Source: Candidatus Izemoplasma sp.
GTDB taxonomy: Bacteria; Bacillota_I; Bacilli_A; Izemoplasmatales; Izemoplasmataceae
Reading direction: 5' to 3'
NCBI GenBank assembly: GCA_007117885.1
Contig: SKFS01000135.1
Coordinates: 1 to 36,185 of the forward strand
DNA: 36,185 nt
The translations under genes were made by a program, and so were the position numbers. Position 1 is the first letter of the stretch. Every line of letters begins with the position of its first letter. Under the pieces are notes generated by a model. That model was not told the DNA's origin. It did no database searches and saw only the letters and a program-made list of their open reading frames with translations. Shown in pieces: positions 15,286-22,679 of the stretch.

Positions 15286-16205
15286 TGGTTCAACTCCTTT
15301 AATGCCTCGATGGTATCGAGTAAGGTTTGACTGTTTTCAATATGAAAAACAGGCTGGTTGTTCACTTGTTTCTTAATTAGTTTCTTTAAGACATCTTTGG
15401 GTCCAATTTCAATAAACACGTCGATACCGTCTTGAACCATTGCATCAATCATCGCTTCAAACTGGACAGGCTGTACAATTTGATCGCTCATCACAGAATG
15501 AAGGTCTTCACCTTTATAGCGCGTTCCCGTAGTATTTAGGTAAAGCTGTTTTTGTGGAGGACGCTTTGGTTGAAAGGCTAAATATTGCTCGAATGCTTGC
15601 TTTGCTTCCGCCATGAGAGGTGTATGAAAGGCCCCACTAGTATTGAGCGGTGTTGCCCGTTTAAAGCCATACGATTTCGCAGCCTCGATAACCTTCGCCA
15701 TGGTTTCACCATCACCCCCAACAACCGTTTGAGTCGCACTGTTGAGATTAGCGATGTAACATCCTGGATACGCATCAATTAAGTTTTGTAGATGGTTTTT
15801 ATCGCCAAGCAAAGCCACCATTTTTCCTGGTCTATTTTCACTGCTTTTTTGCATAAAATAGGCTCTATGGATAAGTGTCCTCAACCCTTGTTCAAAATCA
15901 AAAACCCCAGCATCGTAATACGCTGCGTACTCTCCAAGCGATAACCCCGCACAAGCATCTGAAACGATGCCCTTTTCTTCAAGAAGATCGCGGATCGCCG
16001 TGCTGAATGTAAAAATGCTTGGTTGAGCGTAGCGTGTTGAATCCAGTTTTGTATTGACATTAAACATAACCTCTGTCAGTGCTTCTTGAAAGATGTCGTC
16101 GGCTCTATCAAAGTGTCTTTTTATCGAATCATACTGAGTATATAAATCTTTACCCATGCCGTTATACTGAGACCCTTGGCCTGAGTAGATAAACGCAATT
16201 TTCAT
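15282..16205 (-). CDS. fabD: Malonyl-CoA:ACP transacylase
   Basis: Transfers malonyl from CoA to ACP. GQGSQ at residues 9-13 and the nucleophile Ser89 in GLSLGEYAAY are present; the catalytic His lies in SGAFHTPLM near residue 195. Length 307 aa. GGAGG 7 nt before the ATG; 16 bp after fabH. It joins the malonyl-CoA made by AccABCD to the elongation cycle. Confidence 0.97.
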   Translation of the reverse strand: MKIAFIYSGQGSQYNGMGKDLYTQYDSIKRHFDRADDIFQEALTEVMFNVNTKLDSTRYAQPSIFTFSTAIRDLLEEKGIVSDACAGLSLGEYAAYYDAGVFDFEQGLRTLIHRAYFMQKSSENRPGKMVALLGDKNHLQNLIDAYPGCYIANLNSATQTVVGGDGETMAKVIEAAKSYGFKRATPLNTSGAFHTPLMAEAKQAFEQYLAFQPKRPPQKQLYLNTTGTRYKGEDLHSVMSDQIVQPVQFEAMIDAMVQDGIDVFIEIGPKDVLKKLIKKQVNNQPVFHIENSQTLLDTIEALKELNQ

Positions 16206-16221
16206 GTCTTTACCTCCATTT

Positions 16222-17190
16222 TTAATACCGAATCATTGCGCCACCCCATGTAAGTCCTGCCCCAAATGCGACCGTGATAAACACATCGCCACGCTTTAAA
16301 TGATGGTGACGAATCGCTTCATCAATCGCTAATGGAACACTTGCAGCAGAGGTATTCCCATACTGATCGATGTTCATAAACATCTTTTCGATGGGCACCT
16401 TTAAGACACGGGCCGATTTATCAATAATTCGTTTATTTGCTTGATGGGCGACAATTAAAGACACATCTTCCATCGTATACTCCGTCTCGTTAATTAACGT
16501 ATTCACAACTTCGGGTAACACACTTGTGGCAAACTTAAAGACTTCCGTTCCTTGCATTTCAATGAACGGTCGTTTTTGCTTGGGTGTCTTAAAGTTTTCC
16601 TTGAGTGGATAACCCTCCATTTTAAGCAGTCCTTCTAAATCCCCTTTTGCGTAAGTCACAATTTTCTCAATATGCGGTGTCTCAGCTTTACCTATAACCA
16701 TGGCCCCCGCGGCATCGGCAAACAACACACACGTATTCCGATCTTCATAATCGGTATACTTCGTTAAGGTTTCTGCCCCAATGACTAAAGCTTTATGGTA
16801 ACTGCCACTACGAATCATTTTGTCGGCAACATTCAGTGCATATATAAAGCCTGTGCAGGCAGCATTCACATCAAACGCCGTAATCGTGTTACAGTTTAAG
16901 CGTCGCTGAAGTATTTGGGCAACTGCAGGGAAAGGATAGTCTCCAGTCACCGTAGCAACAATGATTAAATCGATATCTTGAGCGTTGACTTGAGCATCTT
17001 CTAATGCTTTTATCGCGGCTTTATAGGCCAGTTCAGAAGTGTTCTCACCTCGTGTCACACGGCGGTTAATGATGCCCGTCCTAGACTGAATCCACTCATC
17101 GTTTGTGTCAACGAGTTTTTCTAAATCAAAATTAGACACGATTTGGTTTGGGACATACGATCCTGTCCCCAGTATTTTCGTATGGATCAT
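16222..17190 (-). CDS. fabH: 3-oxoacyl-ACP synthase III (KAS III)
   Basis: Starts fatty acid synthesis by condensing acyl-CoA with malonyl-ACP. Catalytic Cys112 (NAACTGFIY), His249 (VAHQANKRI) and Asn279 (QYGNTSAAS) are in place. Length 322 aa. It overlaps the accA stop by 4 nt (ATGA). The primer preference (acetyl or branched) cannot be read from the sequence. Confidence 0.97.
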   Translation of the reverse strand: MIHTKILGTGSYVPNQIVSNFDLEKLVDTNDEWIQSRTGIINRRVTRGENTSELAYKAAIKALEDAQVNAQDIDLIIVATVTGDYPFPAVAQILQRRLNCNTITAFDVNAACTGFIYALNVADKMIRSGSYHKALVIGAETLTKYTDYEDRNTCVLFADAAGAMVIGKAETPHIEKIVTYAKGDLEGLLKMEGYPLKENFKTPKQKRPFIEMQGTEVFKFATSVLPEVVNTLINETEYTMEDVSLIVAHQANKRIIDKSARVLKVPIEKMFMNIDQYGNTSAASVPLAIDEAIRHHHLKRGDVFITVAFGAGLTWGGAMIRY

Positions 17191-18143
17191 TTCACCACAC
17201 CTTTCAAATTATCATAATTAAATCGTTGGAAAAACCCAATATTGCGATACTTCGCATACCGAGCAGTGCGAATTTCAAAATGACCGAGACGATTCAACCG
17301 TTTCAGACTGTCATAAACGGTTTCTTTCACGGCTTTATACGTTTCTTCAGGATGATAATGGGCGCCCCCCAAAGGTTCTTTAATAATGCCTTCGATAATG
17401 CCCATTTCATCTAAATCATAACTCGTTAGTTTCATGACTTCTGCGGCGGCTTTAGATTTCGATGCATCTTTCCAAAGAATACTGGCGTACCCTTCAGGTG
17501 ATAAAATCGAATAAATACTATTTTCTAACATATAGACTTCATTACCCATACCAATCGCAAGCGCCCCACCCGAACCCCCTTCACCAAGGACTACACTAAC
17601 AATGGGTACTGAGAGATCACTCATCTCATAAAGGTTTTTTGCGATGGCCTCACCTTGGCCTCTCGCTTCAGCCCCAATTCCAGGATAAGCCCCAGGAGTA
17701 TCGATGAAGGTAACTACCGGTCGTTTAAACTTCTCTGCTTGTTTCATTAATCGTAATGCTTTACGGTAGCCCTCAGGATGCGCCATCGCAAAATTACAGG
17801 CAATGTTTTCTTCGGTGGATAACCCTTTTTGCTGGGCAATGACAGTGACGGTGATGCCACCGATACTCGCTAATCCGCCAATGATTGCTTTATCATCGGT
17901 ATAAGCACGATCGCCGTGAAGTTCAATAAAGTCATCAAAAACACCTTGAATAAACATTTTTGCGTTGGGTCTTTTAGGGTGCCTTGCGATTAAAACACGA
18001 TCCCATGCGGTGAGGTTCGACATCGCTTTCTTTTTATAATCTTCAATGTTTTGCTTGATTGCCTGAATCGCTTTTTCATCATCGAGACGCTCAAGTTCAT
18101 CGATAAGTTTTTGCAGCTTTTTCTCTTTTTGGAGGATATCCAT
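17187..18143 (-). CDS. accA: Acetyl-CoA carboxylase, carboxyltransferase alpha subunit
   Basis: With AccD moves the carboxyl group from biotin to acetyl-CoA. An N-terminal helical part (1-40) precedes the crotonase-type fold, with FIDTPGAYPGIGAEARGQGE, VLGEGGSGGALAIG and LSPEGYASILWKD. Length 318 aa, as usual. TAATG overlap with accD, with AGGAGGG just upstream, suggests 1:1 coupled synthesis. Confidence 0.97.
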   Translation of the reverse strand: MDILQKEKKLQKLIDELERLDDEKAIQAIKQNIEDYKKKAMSNLTAWDRVLIARHPKRPNAKMFIQGVFDDFIELHGDRAYTDDKAIIGGLASIGGITVTVIAQQKGLSTEENIACNFAMAHPEGYRKALRLMKQAEKFKRPVVTFIDTPGAYPGIGAEARGQGEAIAKNLYEMSDLSVPIVSVVLGEGGSGGALAIGMGNEVYMLENSIYSILSPEGYASILWKDASKSKAAAEVMKLTSYDLDEMGIIEGIIKEPLGGAHYHPEETYKAVKETVYDSLKRLNRLGHFEIRTARYAKYRNIGFFQRFNYDNLKGVVK

Positions 18144-19033
18144 TAGTTTTCCCTCCTACGATGCATTTTCAACAAACGGTATAACGTTTTTTTCATTTCA
18201 TGGCGGTGGACAACTTTATCAATCATGCCTTTTTCTAAAATAAACTCTGCCGTTTGAAACCCTTCAGGTAACGATTGCCGAATCGTTTGCTCAATAACTC
18301 TAGGGCCGGCAAACCCAACTAACGCTTTCGGCTCCGCTAAGATAATATCCCCAAGCATCGCAAAAGATGCCGTGACACCCCCTGTGGTGGGATGAGTCAA
18401 CACGCTAATAAATAGCAATCCTTGTCGGTCCATTTTGCGTAGTGCGCTACTCGTTTTAGCCATTTGCATCAGACTATAAATACCTTCTTGCATCCGTGCG
18501 CCACCTGAAGCTGTGAAGATAATTAAAGGGAGTTTTTTATAAAGCGCGTACTCAATACTCTTTGTCACCTTTTCACCGACGACACTCCCCATACTGCCCA
18601 TCATAAAATAGCTGTCCATGACGCCGATGACACAGGGCTGACTATGGATTTCAGCATAGCCATAAATGTAGGCTTCATCAAGGTTCGTTTGCTTTTTATA
18701 GTTTTGCACCTTTTGATCGTAGCCTTCTTGAAATAAGGGGTTTAACGTAATATACCCAAACCCTTTTTCCACGAAGGTATGCGCATCAACGGTCATGCTT
18801 AAGCGATCAATTGCCCGCGCCCGAAAATGGTTATGACAATGGGGACAAACGAGTTGGTTCTTAATCACATCACGTTGCCTAAAGGTATTTTTACACGCCG
18901 AACACTTTTCATATAATCCTTCGGGTACATCAAGCGTTTTCGGCTGGTATAATGGTTTCTTTTGATGGCCTTCAATATGACTAAAGAACCTTTTTTTCTT
19001 TTCAAAAGAAGCGATGAGTTGTTCACGTTTCAT
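18143..19033 (-). CDS. accD: Acetyl-CoA carboxylase, carboxyltransferase beta subunit
   Basis: Partner of AccA. A four-Cys zinc ribbon lies at the N-terminus (Cys44, Cys47, Cys63, Cys66: CSAC...CPHC), followed by the crotonase fold with TASGGARMQEGIYSLMQMAK and GGVTASFAMLGD. Length 296 aa. The ATG lies 11 nt inside the end of accC, with AAGGAG about 10 nt before it. Confidence 0.97.
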   Translation of the reverse strand: MKREQLIASFEKKKRFFSHIEGHQKKPLYQPKTLDVPEGLYEKCSACKNTFRQRDVIKNQLVCPHCHNHFRARAIDRLSMTVDAHTFVEKGFGYITLNPLFQEGYDQKVQNYKKQTNLDEAYIYGYAEIHSQPCVIGVMDSYFMMGSMGSVVGEKVTKSIEYALYKKLPLIIFTASGGARMQEGIYSLMQMAKTSSALRKMDRQGLLFISVLTHPTTGGVTASFAMLGDIILAEPKALVGFAGPRVIEQTIRQSLPEGFQTAEFILEKGMIDKVVHRHEMKKTLYRLLKMHRRREN

Positions 19034-20375
19034 AGTTCAACAACTCCTTTAAATGCTTCGCTATAAATCCTGTATCAACATCCCCCTTAACAAACTCTGG
19101 GTGCATGAATATCATCGATAAAAAGTTTTGGTTTGTCGGCACCCCTTCAACGACGAGCTCTTCAAGCATCGCGCGCATTTTTCGAATGGCGTCGAGTCGG
19201 CTAAACCCATGAACAATCACTTTGCCCATCATCGAATCATAAAAAGGTGGCATCACATAATCGGTGTAAAGCATTGAATCAAAACGAACACCAAGACCAT
19301 TGGGTACATGCAATAACTCAATCGTACCTGGACTTGGTAAAAACGCTTTTTTAGGGTCTTCTGCATTTAATCGAACCTCAATCGCATGCCCGTTAAACTG
19401 AATATCTTCCTGTTTATACCGCAGTGGTTTACCTCCTGCGACACGAAGTTGCTCACGGACAATATCAATCCCCGTAATCATCTCAGTCACAGGATGCTCG
19501 ACTTGGATTCGTGTGTTCATCTCAATAAAGTAATACCTTTCATCTTTTACGATGAACTCAATCGTTCCAGCATTTTCATACTGAACATGCTTTGCCGCGC
19601 TGATTGCTGAATCGAAAATCTTATTACGTAAAGTATCACTGAGCCGTGAAGGCGCCTCTTCAACAACCTTTTGATTTCGTCGTTGGATACTGCAATCCCG
19701 TTCACCAAGATGGACAACATTGCCATATTTATCCGCCATAATTTGCACCTCGATATGAAGCGGATCAGTAATTAACTTTTCAATATACACCCCGCTGTGT
19801 TTAAAAGCATTTTCTGCTTCCTGAGATGCTGCGCGATAAAGTGAAGCAAACTCCTCCTTATTACGAACGATCCGCATCCCTCTTCCGCCCCCGCCAGCAC
19901 TGGCTTTAATTAAAACCGGTAAGCCAATTTCATCGATTAAACGCTGACCTTCTTCTAATGTCACTTCCCCGTCACTTCCAGGCACGACAGGAACCGAAGC
20001 AGCCTTCATTAACTGTTTCGCTTTTGCCTTATCGCCCATATTACGAATGACTTCGCTGCTTGGACCGATAAAACGAATGCCACAGGATTCACATAATTCT
20101 GCAAACTGCGCATTTTCGCTTAAAAAGCCGAAGCCAGGATGGATCGCTTCGGCGCCTGTATTAATCGCAGCACTAATAATATTTTCCATGTTCAAGTACG
20201 ACTTAGAAGCATGAGCTTCCCCGATACATACGGCTTGATCAGCGATCTGCACATGGAGACTTTCTTTATCGACATTACTATAGACAGCCACTGTTTCAAT
20301 CCCCATTTGTTTGCAGGCACGGATAATTCTAACGGCGATTTCACCACGATTGGCAATTAACACTCTTTGCAACAT
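19023..20375 (-). CDS. accC: Biotin carboxylase
   Basis: ATP-grasp enzyme that carboxylates the biotin on AccB. It begins MLQRVLIANRGEIAVRIIRA and contains the glycine-rich loop KASAGGGGRGMRIV, HLGERDCSIQRRNQKVVEE, and the active-site IEMNTRIQVEHPVTE. I use the ATG at 20375 (TGATG, sharing one base with the accB stop, GGAG 8 nt upstream) rather than a GTG one codon earlier; product 450 aa. Confidence 0.98.
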   Translation of the reverse strand: MLQRVLIANRGEIAVRIIRACKQMGIETVAVYSNVDKESLHVQIADQAVCIGEAHASKSYLNMENIISAAINTGAEAIHPGFGFLSENAQFAELCESCGIRFIGPSSEVIRNMGDKAKAKQLMKAASVPVVPGSDGEVTLEEGQRLIDEIGLPVLIKASAGGGGRGMRIVRNKEEFASLYRAASQEAENAFKHSGVYIEKLITDPLHIEVQIMADKYGNVVHLGERDCSIQRRNQKVVEEAPSRLSDTLRNKIFDSAISAAKHVQYENAGTIEFIVKDERYYFIEMNTRIQVEHPVTEMITGIDIVREQLRVAGGKPLRYKQEDIQFNGHAIEVRLNAEDPKKAFLPSPGTIELLHVPNGLGVRFDSMLYTDYVMPPFYDSMMGKVIVHGFSRLDAIRKMRAMLEELVVEGVPTNQNFLSMIFMHPEFVKGDVDTGFIAKHLKELLNYET

Positions 20376-20809
20376 CACTCAATCTCCATAATGAGTTGAT
20401 CGTACATGACCATGTCCCCATTCGTTACGTGAATCGCTTGAAGTTTGCCATCGATCGGTGCAGTGATTTCATTCATCACTTTCATCGCTTCGATAATAAA
20501 CAACGTCTCCCCTTTTTTAACGGTCTGACCTACGCGCACAAATACCGGTTGGTCCGGCGCAGGTGCTTCATAGAAAGTGCCCACTAAAGGCGCTTTAACA
20601 GGGAAGAAGTTATCTTTTTTACCCGCTGCATTCTGATCTTCTTTCTCAACAATGTGCTTTACGGTATTGATTGGCTGTGCTGTCGTTTGTTGTAAAACTT
20701 CATTTTGTTTTTCAAGTTCAATGGTGGTATTTTCTTTGCTGAGCTTCAGTCGTGTTAACGATGACGACTCAAACATTTTTATAATCGTTTTTAACTCTCT
20801 ATTCGTCAT
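20375..20809 (-). CDS. accB: Biotin carboxyl carrier protein
   Basis: Carries the biotin of acetyl-CoA carboxylase. The C-terminal biotinyl domain (about 68-144) has the modified Lys110 in IIEAMKVMNEI, and the thumb-like PAPDQPVFVRVG. A flexible Lys/Glu/Gln-rich linker (about 34-66) joins it to an N-terminal dimerising part. Length 144 aa. It is a substrate of the biotin ligase encoded just upstream. Start with CGGAGG, 21 bp after acpP. Confidence 0.97.
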   Translation of the reverse strand: MTNRELKTIIKMFESSSLTRLKLSKENTTIELEKQNEVLQQTTAQPINTVKHIVEKEDQNAAGKKDNFFPVKAPLVGTFYEAPAPDQPVFVRVGQTVKKGETLFIIEAMKVMNEITAPIDGKLQAIHVTNGDMVMYDQLIMEIE

Positions 20810-20830
20810 AGTAACCTCCGAAATTGTTGA

Positions 20831-21055
20831 TTATTTAAGACTTTCTAAGTAGTCGATAATGTCTTTGACTGTTTTTAGCGTTTGTGCTTTATCATCACTA
20901 ACTTCAATGTTATATGCATCTTCAAGAGCCATAATTAGTTCGACAACATCTAAAGAATCAGCCCCTAAATCATCAACAATTTTTGATTCTAAGGTAATCG
21001 TATTTTCATCGATACCGAGTTCTTCACTCAAGATTCGTTTAATTTCTTCAAACAT
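20831..21055 (-). CDS. acpP: Acyl carrier protein
   Basis: Small acidic four-helix carrier (74 aa). Ser34 in DLGADSLDVVELI is the phosphopantetheine site. ATG start with GGAGGAG upstream. As first gene of acpP-accBCDA-fabHDGFZ it is directly behind the operon promoter. ACP leading the acc genes differs from the common fabH-acpP-fabK order of streptococci and lactobacilli. Confidence 0.98.
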   Translation of the reverse strand: MFEEIKRILSEELGIDENTITLESKIVDDLGADSLDVVELIMALEDAYNIEVSDDKAQTLKTVKDIIDYLESLK

Positions 21056-21078
21056 ATTTTCTCCTCCTTATCTATGCC

Positions 21079-21107
21079 ATTATATAAGCAGTCTCCCCTA
21101 GTGTCAA
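21079..21107 (-). promoter_or_regulatory. Consensus promoter of the acpP-acc-fab operon
   Basis: Perfect -35 TTGACA (21107-21102), 17-bp spacer and perfect -10 TATAAT (21084-21079), 24 bp before the acpP ATG. Such a strong promoter would normally need a repressor, which fits the palindrome touching its upstream side. Confidence 0.92.
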
Positions 21108-21110
21108 TAT

Positions 21111-21127
21111 GTTTTGAACTTCAAACT
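21111..21127. promoter_or_regulatory. FabT-like operator palindrome
   Basis: Minus strand AGTTTGAAGTTCAAAAC contains the perfect palindrome TTTGAA-G-TTCAAA and agrees with the published streptococcal FabT (MarR family) site ANTTTGATTATCAAATT at the conserved TTTGA and TCAAA halves. It ends 3 bp upstream of the -35. No fabT gene is in this window. The match is by eye against a remembered consensus. Confidence 0.55.
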
Positions 21128-21151
21128 ATAATTTATATTCATTTTCACAAG

Positions 21152-21178
21152 TCGTTTATATGCGTACTCGTTTATATG
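21152..21178. repeat. Direct repeat TCGTTTATATG x2 upstream of the acpP promoter
   Basis: TCGTTTATATG at 21152-21162 and again at 21168-21178, 16 bp start to start. The pair lies 45-75 bp upstream of the -35, a place where an activator or second regulator might bind. No known factor is recognised. Confidence 0.6.
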
Positions 21179-21216
21179 TAATTTTGTTCATGTTTTTATG
21201 CGTTAATCCACAAAAT

Positions 21217-21284
21217 AAAAAAACAGTATACGTATCCAAACAAAGGTATTTTATCTTCTTTTTGTTTGTATACTATCTGTTTTT
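21217..21284 (-). terminator. Long imperfect inverted repeat, probable birA terminator
   Basis: AAAAACAGTATACGTATCCAAACAAA is not quoted as one unit: the left arm is 21219-21244 and the right arm 21261-21284, pairing with a few bulges around a 16-nt loop. On the minus strand the stem ends in CTG and seven Ts (21223-21217), as an intrinsic terminator for birA would. The stem is A/T-rich, and its arms carry the TGTTTGTATAC words described separately. Confidence 0.55.
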
Positions 21285-21312
21285 CATTCATATGTTTGTA
21301 TACATAGTATAT
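21226..21312. repeat. TGTTTGTATAC repeats in the acpP/birA intergenic region
   Basis: TGTTTGTATAC occurs at 21263-21273 and 21293-21303 as direct repeats 30 bp apart, and an inverted, one-mismatch copy GTATCCAAACA at 21232-21242. TATACTAT (about 21269-21276) and ATAGTATA (21305-21312) form an additional inverted pair, so alternative hairpins are possible. The intergenic region 21056-21351 holds no gene. Confidence 0.6.
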
Positions 21313-21351
21313 TTTCGATAAACGAAGCTTTTCTATTTATAATTATTTCAA

Positions 21352-22029
21352 TTAAATCGAGTAGTCAAACTCAACTTCGTGTATCGGTGCGGTGACAAAA
21401 CCTTCTTCATTCTGTAATAAGACGGCTTGCTCTTCGGTAAGACCGCCCCATAGAAACCATCTGTTTTGATATTTAACACGTGTGGGGGTGAGTAAAGACT
21501 GCGTAAAAAGTAACATCATGTCTTCATCCTTGAGCTGGTTAAAATACGTAATAAAAGTATTCAATAGATCGCGTCGTCTCAGTGACTTCTTTTTGATCAT
21601 CTTGATGCTTGTTCTTGCTTCTTCTTTAACCATTATTTCATTCACATTCAAACCAATACCAACAATGGTTATTTGATTCCCTACAAAATGCTTCCGCTCA
21701 ATCAAAATACCCGCGATTTTTTTACGCTTCACTAAAATATCATTCGGCAACTTGATTTTCGCTTCAATACCTAGTCTTTCCAATGTTTTTACCACCGCTA
21801 ACGCCGAACGCATTAAAACAAACTCTGGGTTGTTAATCCTCGTTTTTAATATAAAGCTAAACAATAAGTTCTTTCCTTTGGCACTTTGCCATTTAGCGCC
21901 ACGTCGCCCGACGCCATCAGTTTGATAATCAGTATAGATTAATGTCCCATCTCGATAGTCGTGATGGTGTTCTTTTAATTGCTTGTTTGTTGAATCGATG
22001 GTTGAATAATATTGCGTTGTTTTTATCAT
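21352..22029 (-). CDS. birA: Biotin-[acetyl-CoA-carboxylase] ligase without DNA-binding domain
   Basis: Makes biotinyl-AMP and attaches biotin to Lys110 of AccB, the obvious target encoded next door. It starts directly with the catalytic domain (STIDSTN at 9-15), has GVGRRGAKW at 39-47 where GRGRxG is usual (Val40 for Arg), the catalytic Lys in KIAGILIER, and a short C-terminal domain. The N-terminal helix-turn-helix of bifunctional BirA is absent (225 aa), so it should not act as a repressor. Start at 22029 with AGGTGAT; a frame to 22077 runs into the dps terminator and is rejected. Confidence 0.93.
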   Translation of the reverse strand: MIKTTQYYSTIDSTNKQLKEHHHDYRDGTLIYTDYQTDGVGRRGAKWQSAKGKNLLFSFILKTRINNPEFVLMRSALAVVKTLERLGIEAKIKLPNDILVKRKKIAGILIERKHFVGNQITIVGIGLNVNEIMVKEEARTSIKMIKKKSLRRRDLLNTFITYFNQLKDEDMMLLFTQSLLTPTRVKYQNRWFLWGGLTEEQAVLLQNEEGFVTAPIHEVEFDYSI

Positions 22030-22045
22030 CGTATCACCTGCATTT

Positions 22046-22074
22046 ATGGTAAGGGTAAAGCCTTTTTTTGTCAA
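22046..22074 (-). promoter_or_regulatory. birA promoter overlapping the dps terminator
   Basis: -35 TTGACA (22074-22069), 17-bp spacer, -10 TACCAT (22051-22046). The start would be near 22039, leaving a leader of about 10 nt that still holds the Shine-Dalgarno. The -35 follows the T-run of the dps terminator by only a few bases. Confidence 0.65.
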
Positions 22075-22075
22075 C

Positions 22076-22098
22076 AAAAAAAGGCGCGTGTGCGCCTT
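22076..22098 (-). terminator. Intrinsic terminator of dps
   Basis: Minus-strand AAGGCGC (22098-22092), loop ACAC, GCGCCTT (22087-22081), with the T-run to 22076. GC-rich and compact; it starts 6 bp after the dps stop. Confidence 0.92.
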
Positions 22099-22103
22099 CT
22101 TAA

Positions 22104-22541
22104 TTACTTAAGTGCAGAGACAATAAACCAGAGTTGCTTATCAAATCCTGCAACATGATCTTCCATCATGGCTACTGTGCCAAAATCATCTTCCTCATCG
22201 GCTTCCGCGCGAATCGTAATCGATAATTCTCTTAAAGCCTCAAGTTCTTGTTTTAAAATAGCAAAAACTTCACCAATTTGATAGTCACGATTTTCAAGTT
22301 CTTCAACTTTCGTCACCGCTAAATAGTCTTTAAGTGATGCAAGTGGATAGACGTCTAACATTTTAAGACGTTCTGCGACTTCATCATACTTCGCAAATAA
22401 ATCATCATACAGTTCTTCAACATAGACATGAACAGGCTGGAATCTCTCGCCAACTACATTCCAATGTAAGTTATGGAATTTCACGTTTAAAACCGCTAAA
22501 TCCGCTACGTATTGATTCATTAATTCTACTTTTTTACTCAT
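22104..22541 (-). CDS. dps: Dps-family ferritin-like DNA-protection protein
   Basis: Dodecameric mini-ferritin that oxidises and stores iron using peroxide. The inter-subunit ferroxidase residues of Dps are all present with the correct spacing: His26 (LHWNV), His38, Asp53 and Glu57 (YDEVAER). Length 145 aa, no Lys-rich DNA-binding tail, so iron/peroxide detoxification is more certain than DNA binding. GGAGGA start site. A PerR-like box lies in its promoter. It follows atpC on the same strand with no clear terminator between them. Confidence 0.93.
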   Translation of the reverse strand: MSKKVELMNQYVADLAVLNVKFHNLHWNVVGERFQPVHVYVEELYDDLFAKYDEVAERLKMLDVYPLASLKDYLAVTKVEELENRDYQIGEVFAILKQELEALRELSITIRAEADEEDDFGTVAMMEDHVAGFDKQLWFIVSALK

Positions 22542-22570
22542 GATAAATCCTCCTTTTATTCTCTACTTAT

Positions 22571-22599
22571 AGTATACTGTAATCATTACAATTTTGCAA
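22571..22599 (-). promoter_or_regulatory. dps promoter with PerR/Fur-type box
   Basis: -35 TTGCAA (22599-22594), 17-bp spacer, -10 TATACT (22576-22571). The spacer holds TTGTAATGATTACAG (22591-22577), which agrees with the PerR box TTATAATnATTATAA at 11 of 14 defined positions. A repressor bound there would block polymerase, so peroxide or metal control of dps is expected. The regulator gene is not in the window. Confidence 0.8.
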
Positions 22600-22601
22600 T
22601 C

Positions 22602-22625
22602 ATTTCACGTTGTTTTTTGTGAAAT
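22602..22625. repeat. Inverted repeat between the two dps promoters
   Basis: ATTTCAC (22602-22608) and GTGAAAT (22619-22625) around 10 bases. There is no T-run after either arm, so it is not a convincing terminator; it may be a binding site or mRNA hairpin in transcripts from the upstream promoter. Confidence 0.4.
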
Positions 22626-22636
22626 ATTTCGTTTAT

Positions 22637-22665
22637 AGCATAACACAGTGTGTCGCGCCTGTCAA
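22637..22665 (-). promoter_or_regulatory. Second, upstream promoter for dps
   Basis: -35 TTGACA (22665-22660), 17-bp spacer, -10 TATGCT (22642-22637), starting only 15 bp after the atpC stop. Transcripts from it would pass through the PerR box region. It could give a basal level of dps. Confidence 0.55.
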
Positions 22666-22679
22666 AACCTGTAATTAGA

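Noticed and set aside
21111-21127. FapR operator upstream of acpP
   Set aside because: The palindrome lacks the TTAGTACC core of FapR sites; its TTTGA/TCAAA halves fit FabT better.
22602-22625. Terminator of the atp operon
   Set aside because: The inverted repeat has no T-run on either side and lies downstream of a dps promoter; read-through from atpC into dps remains possible.
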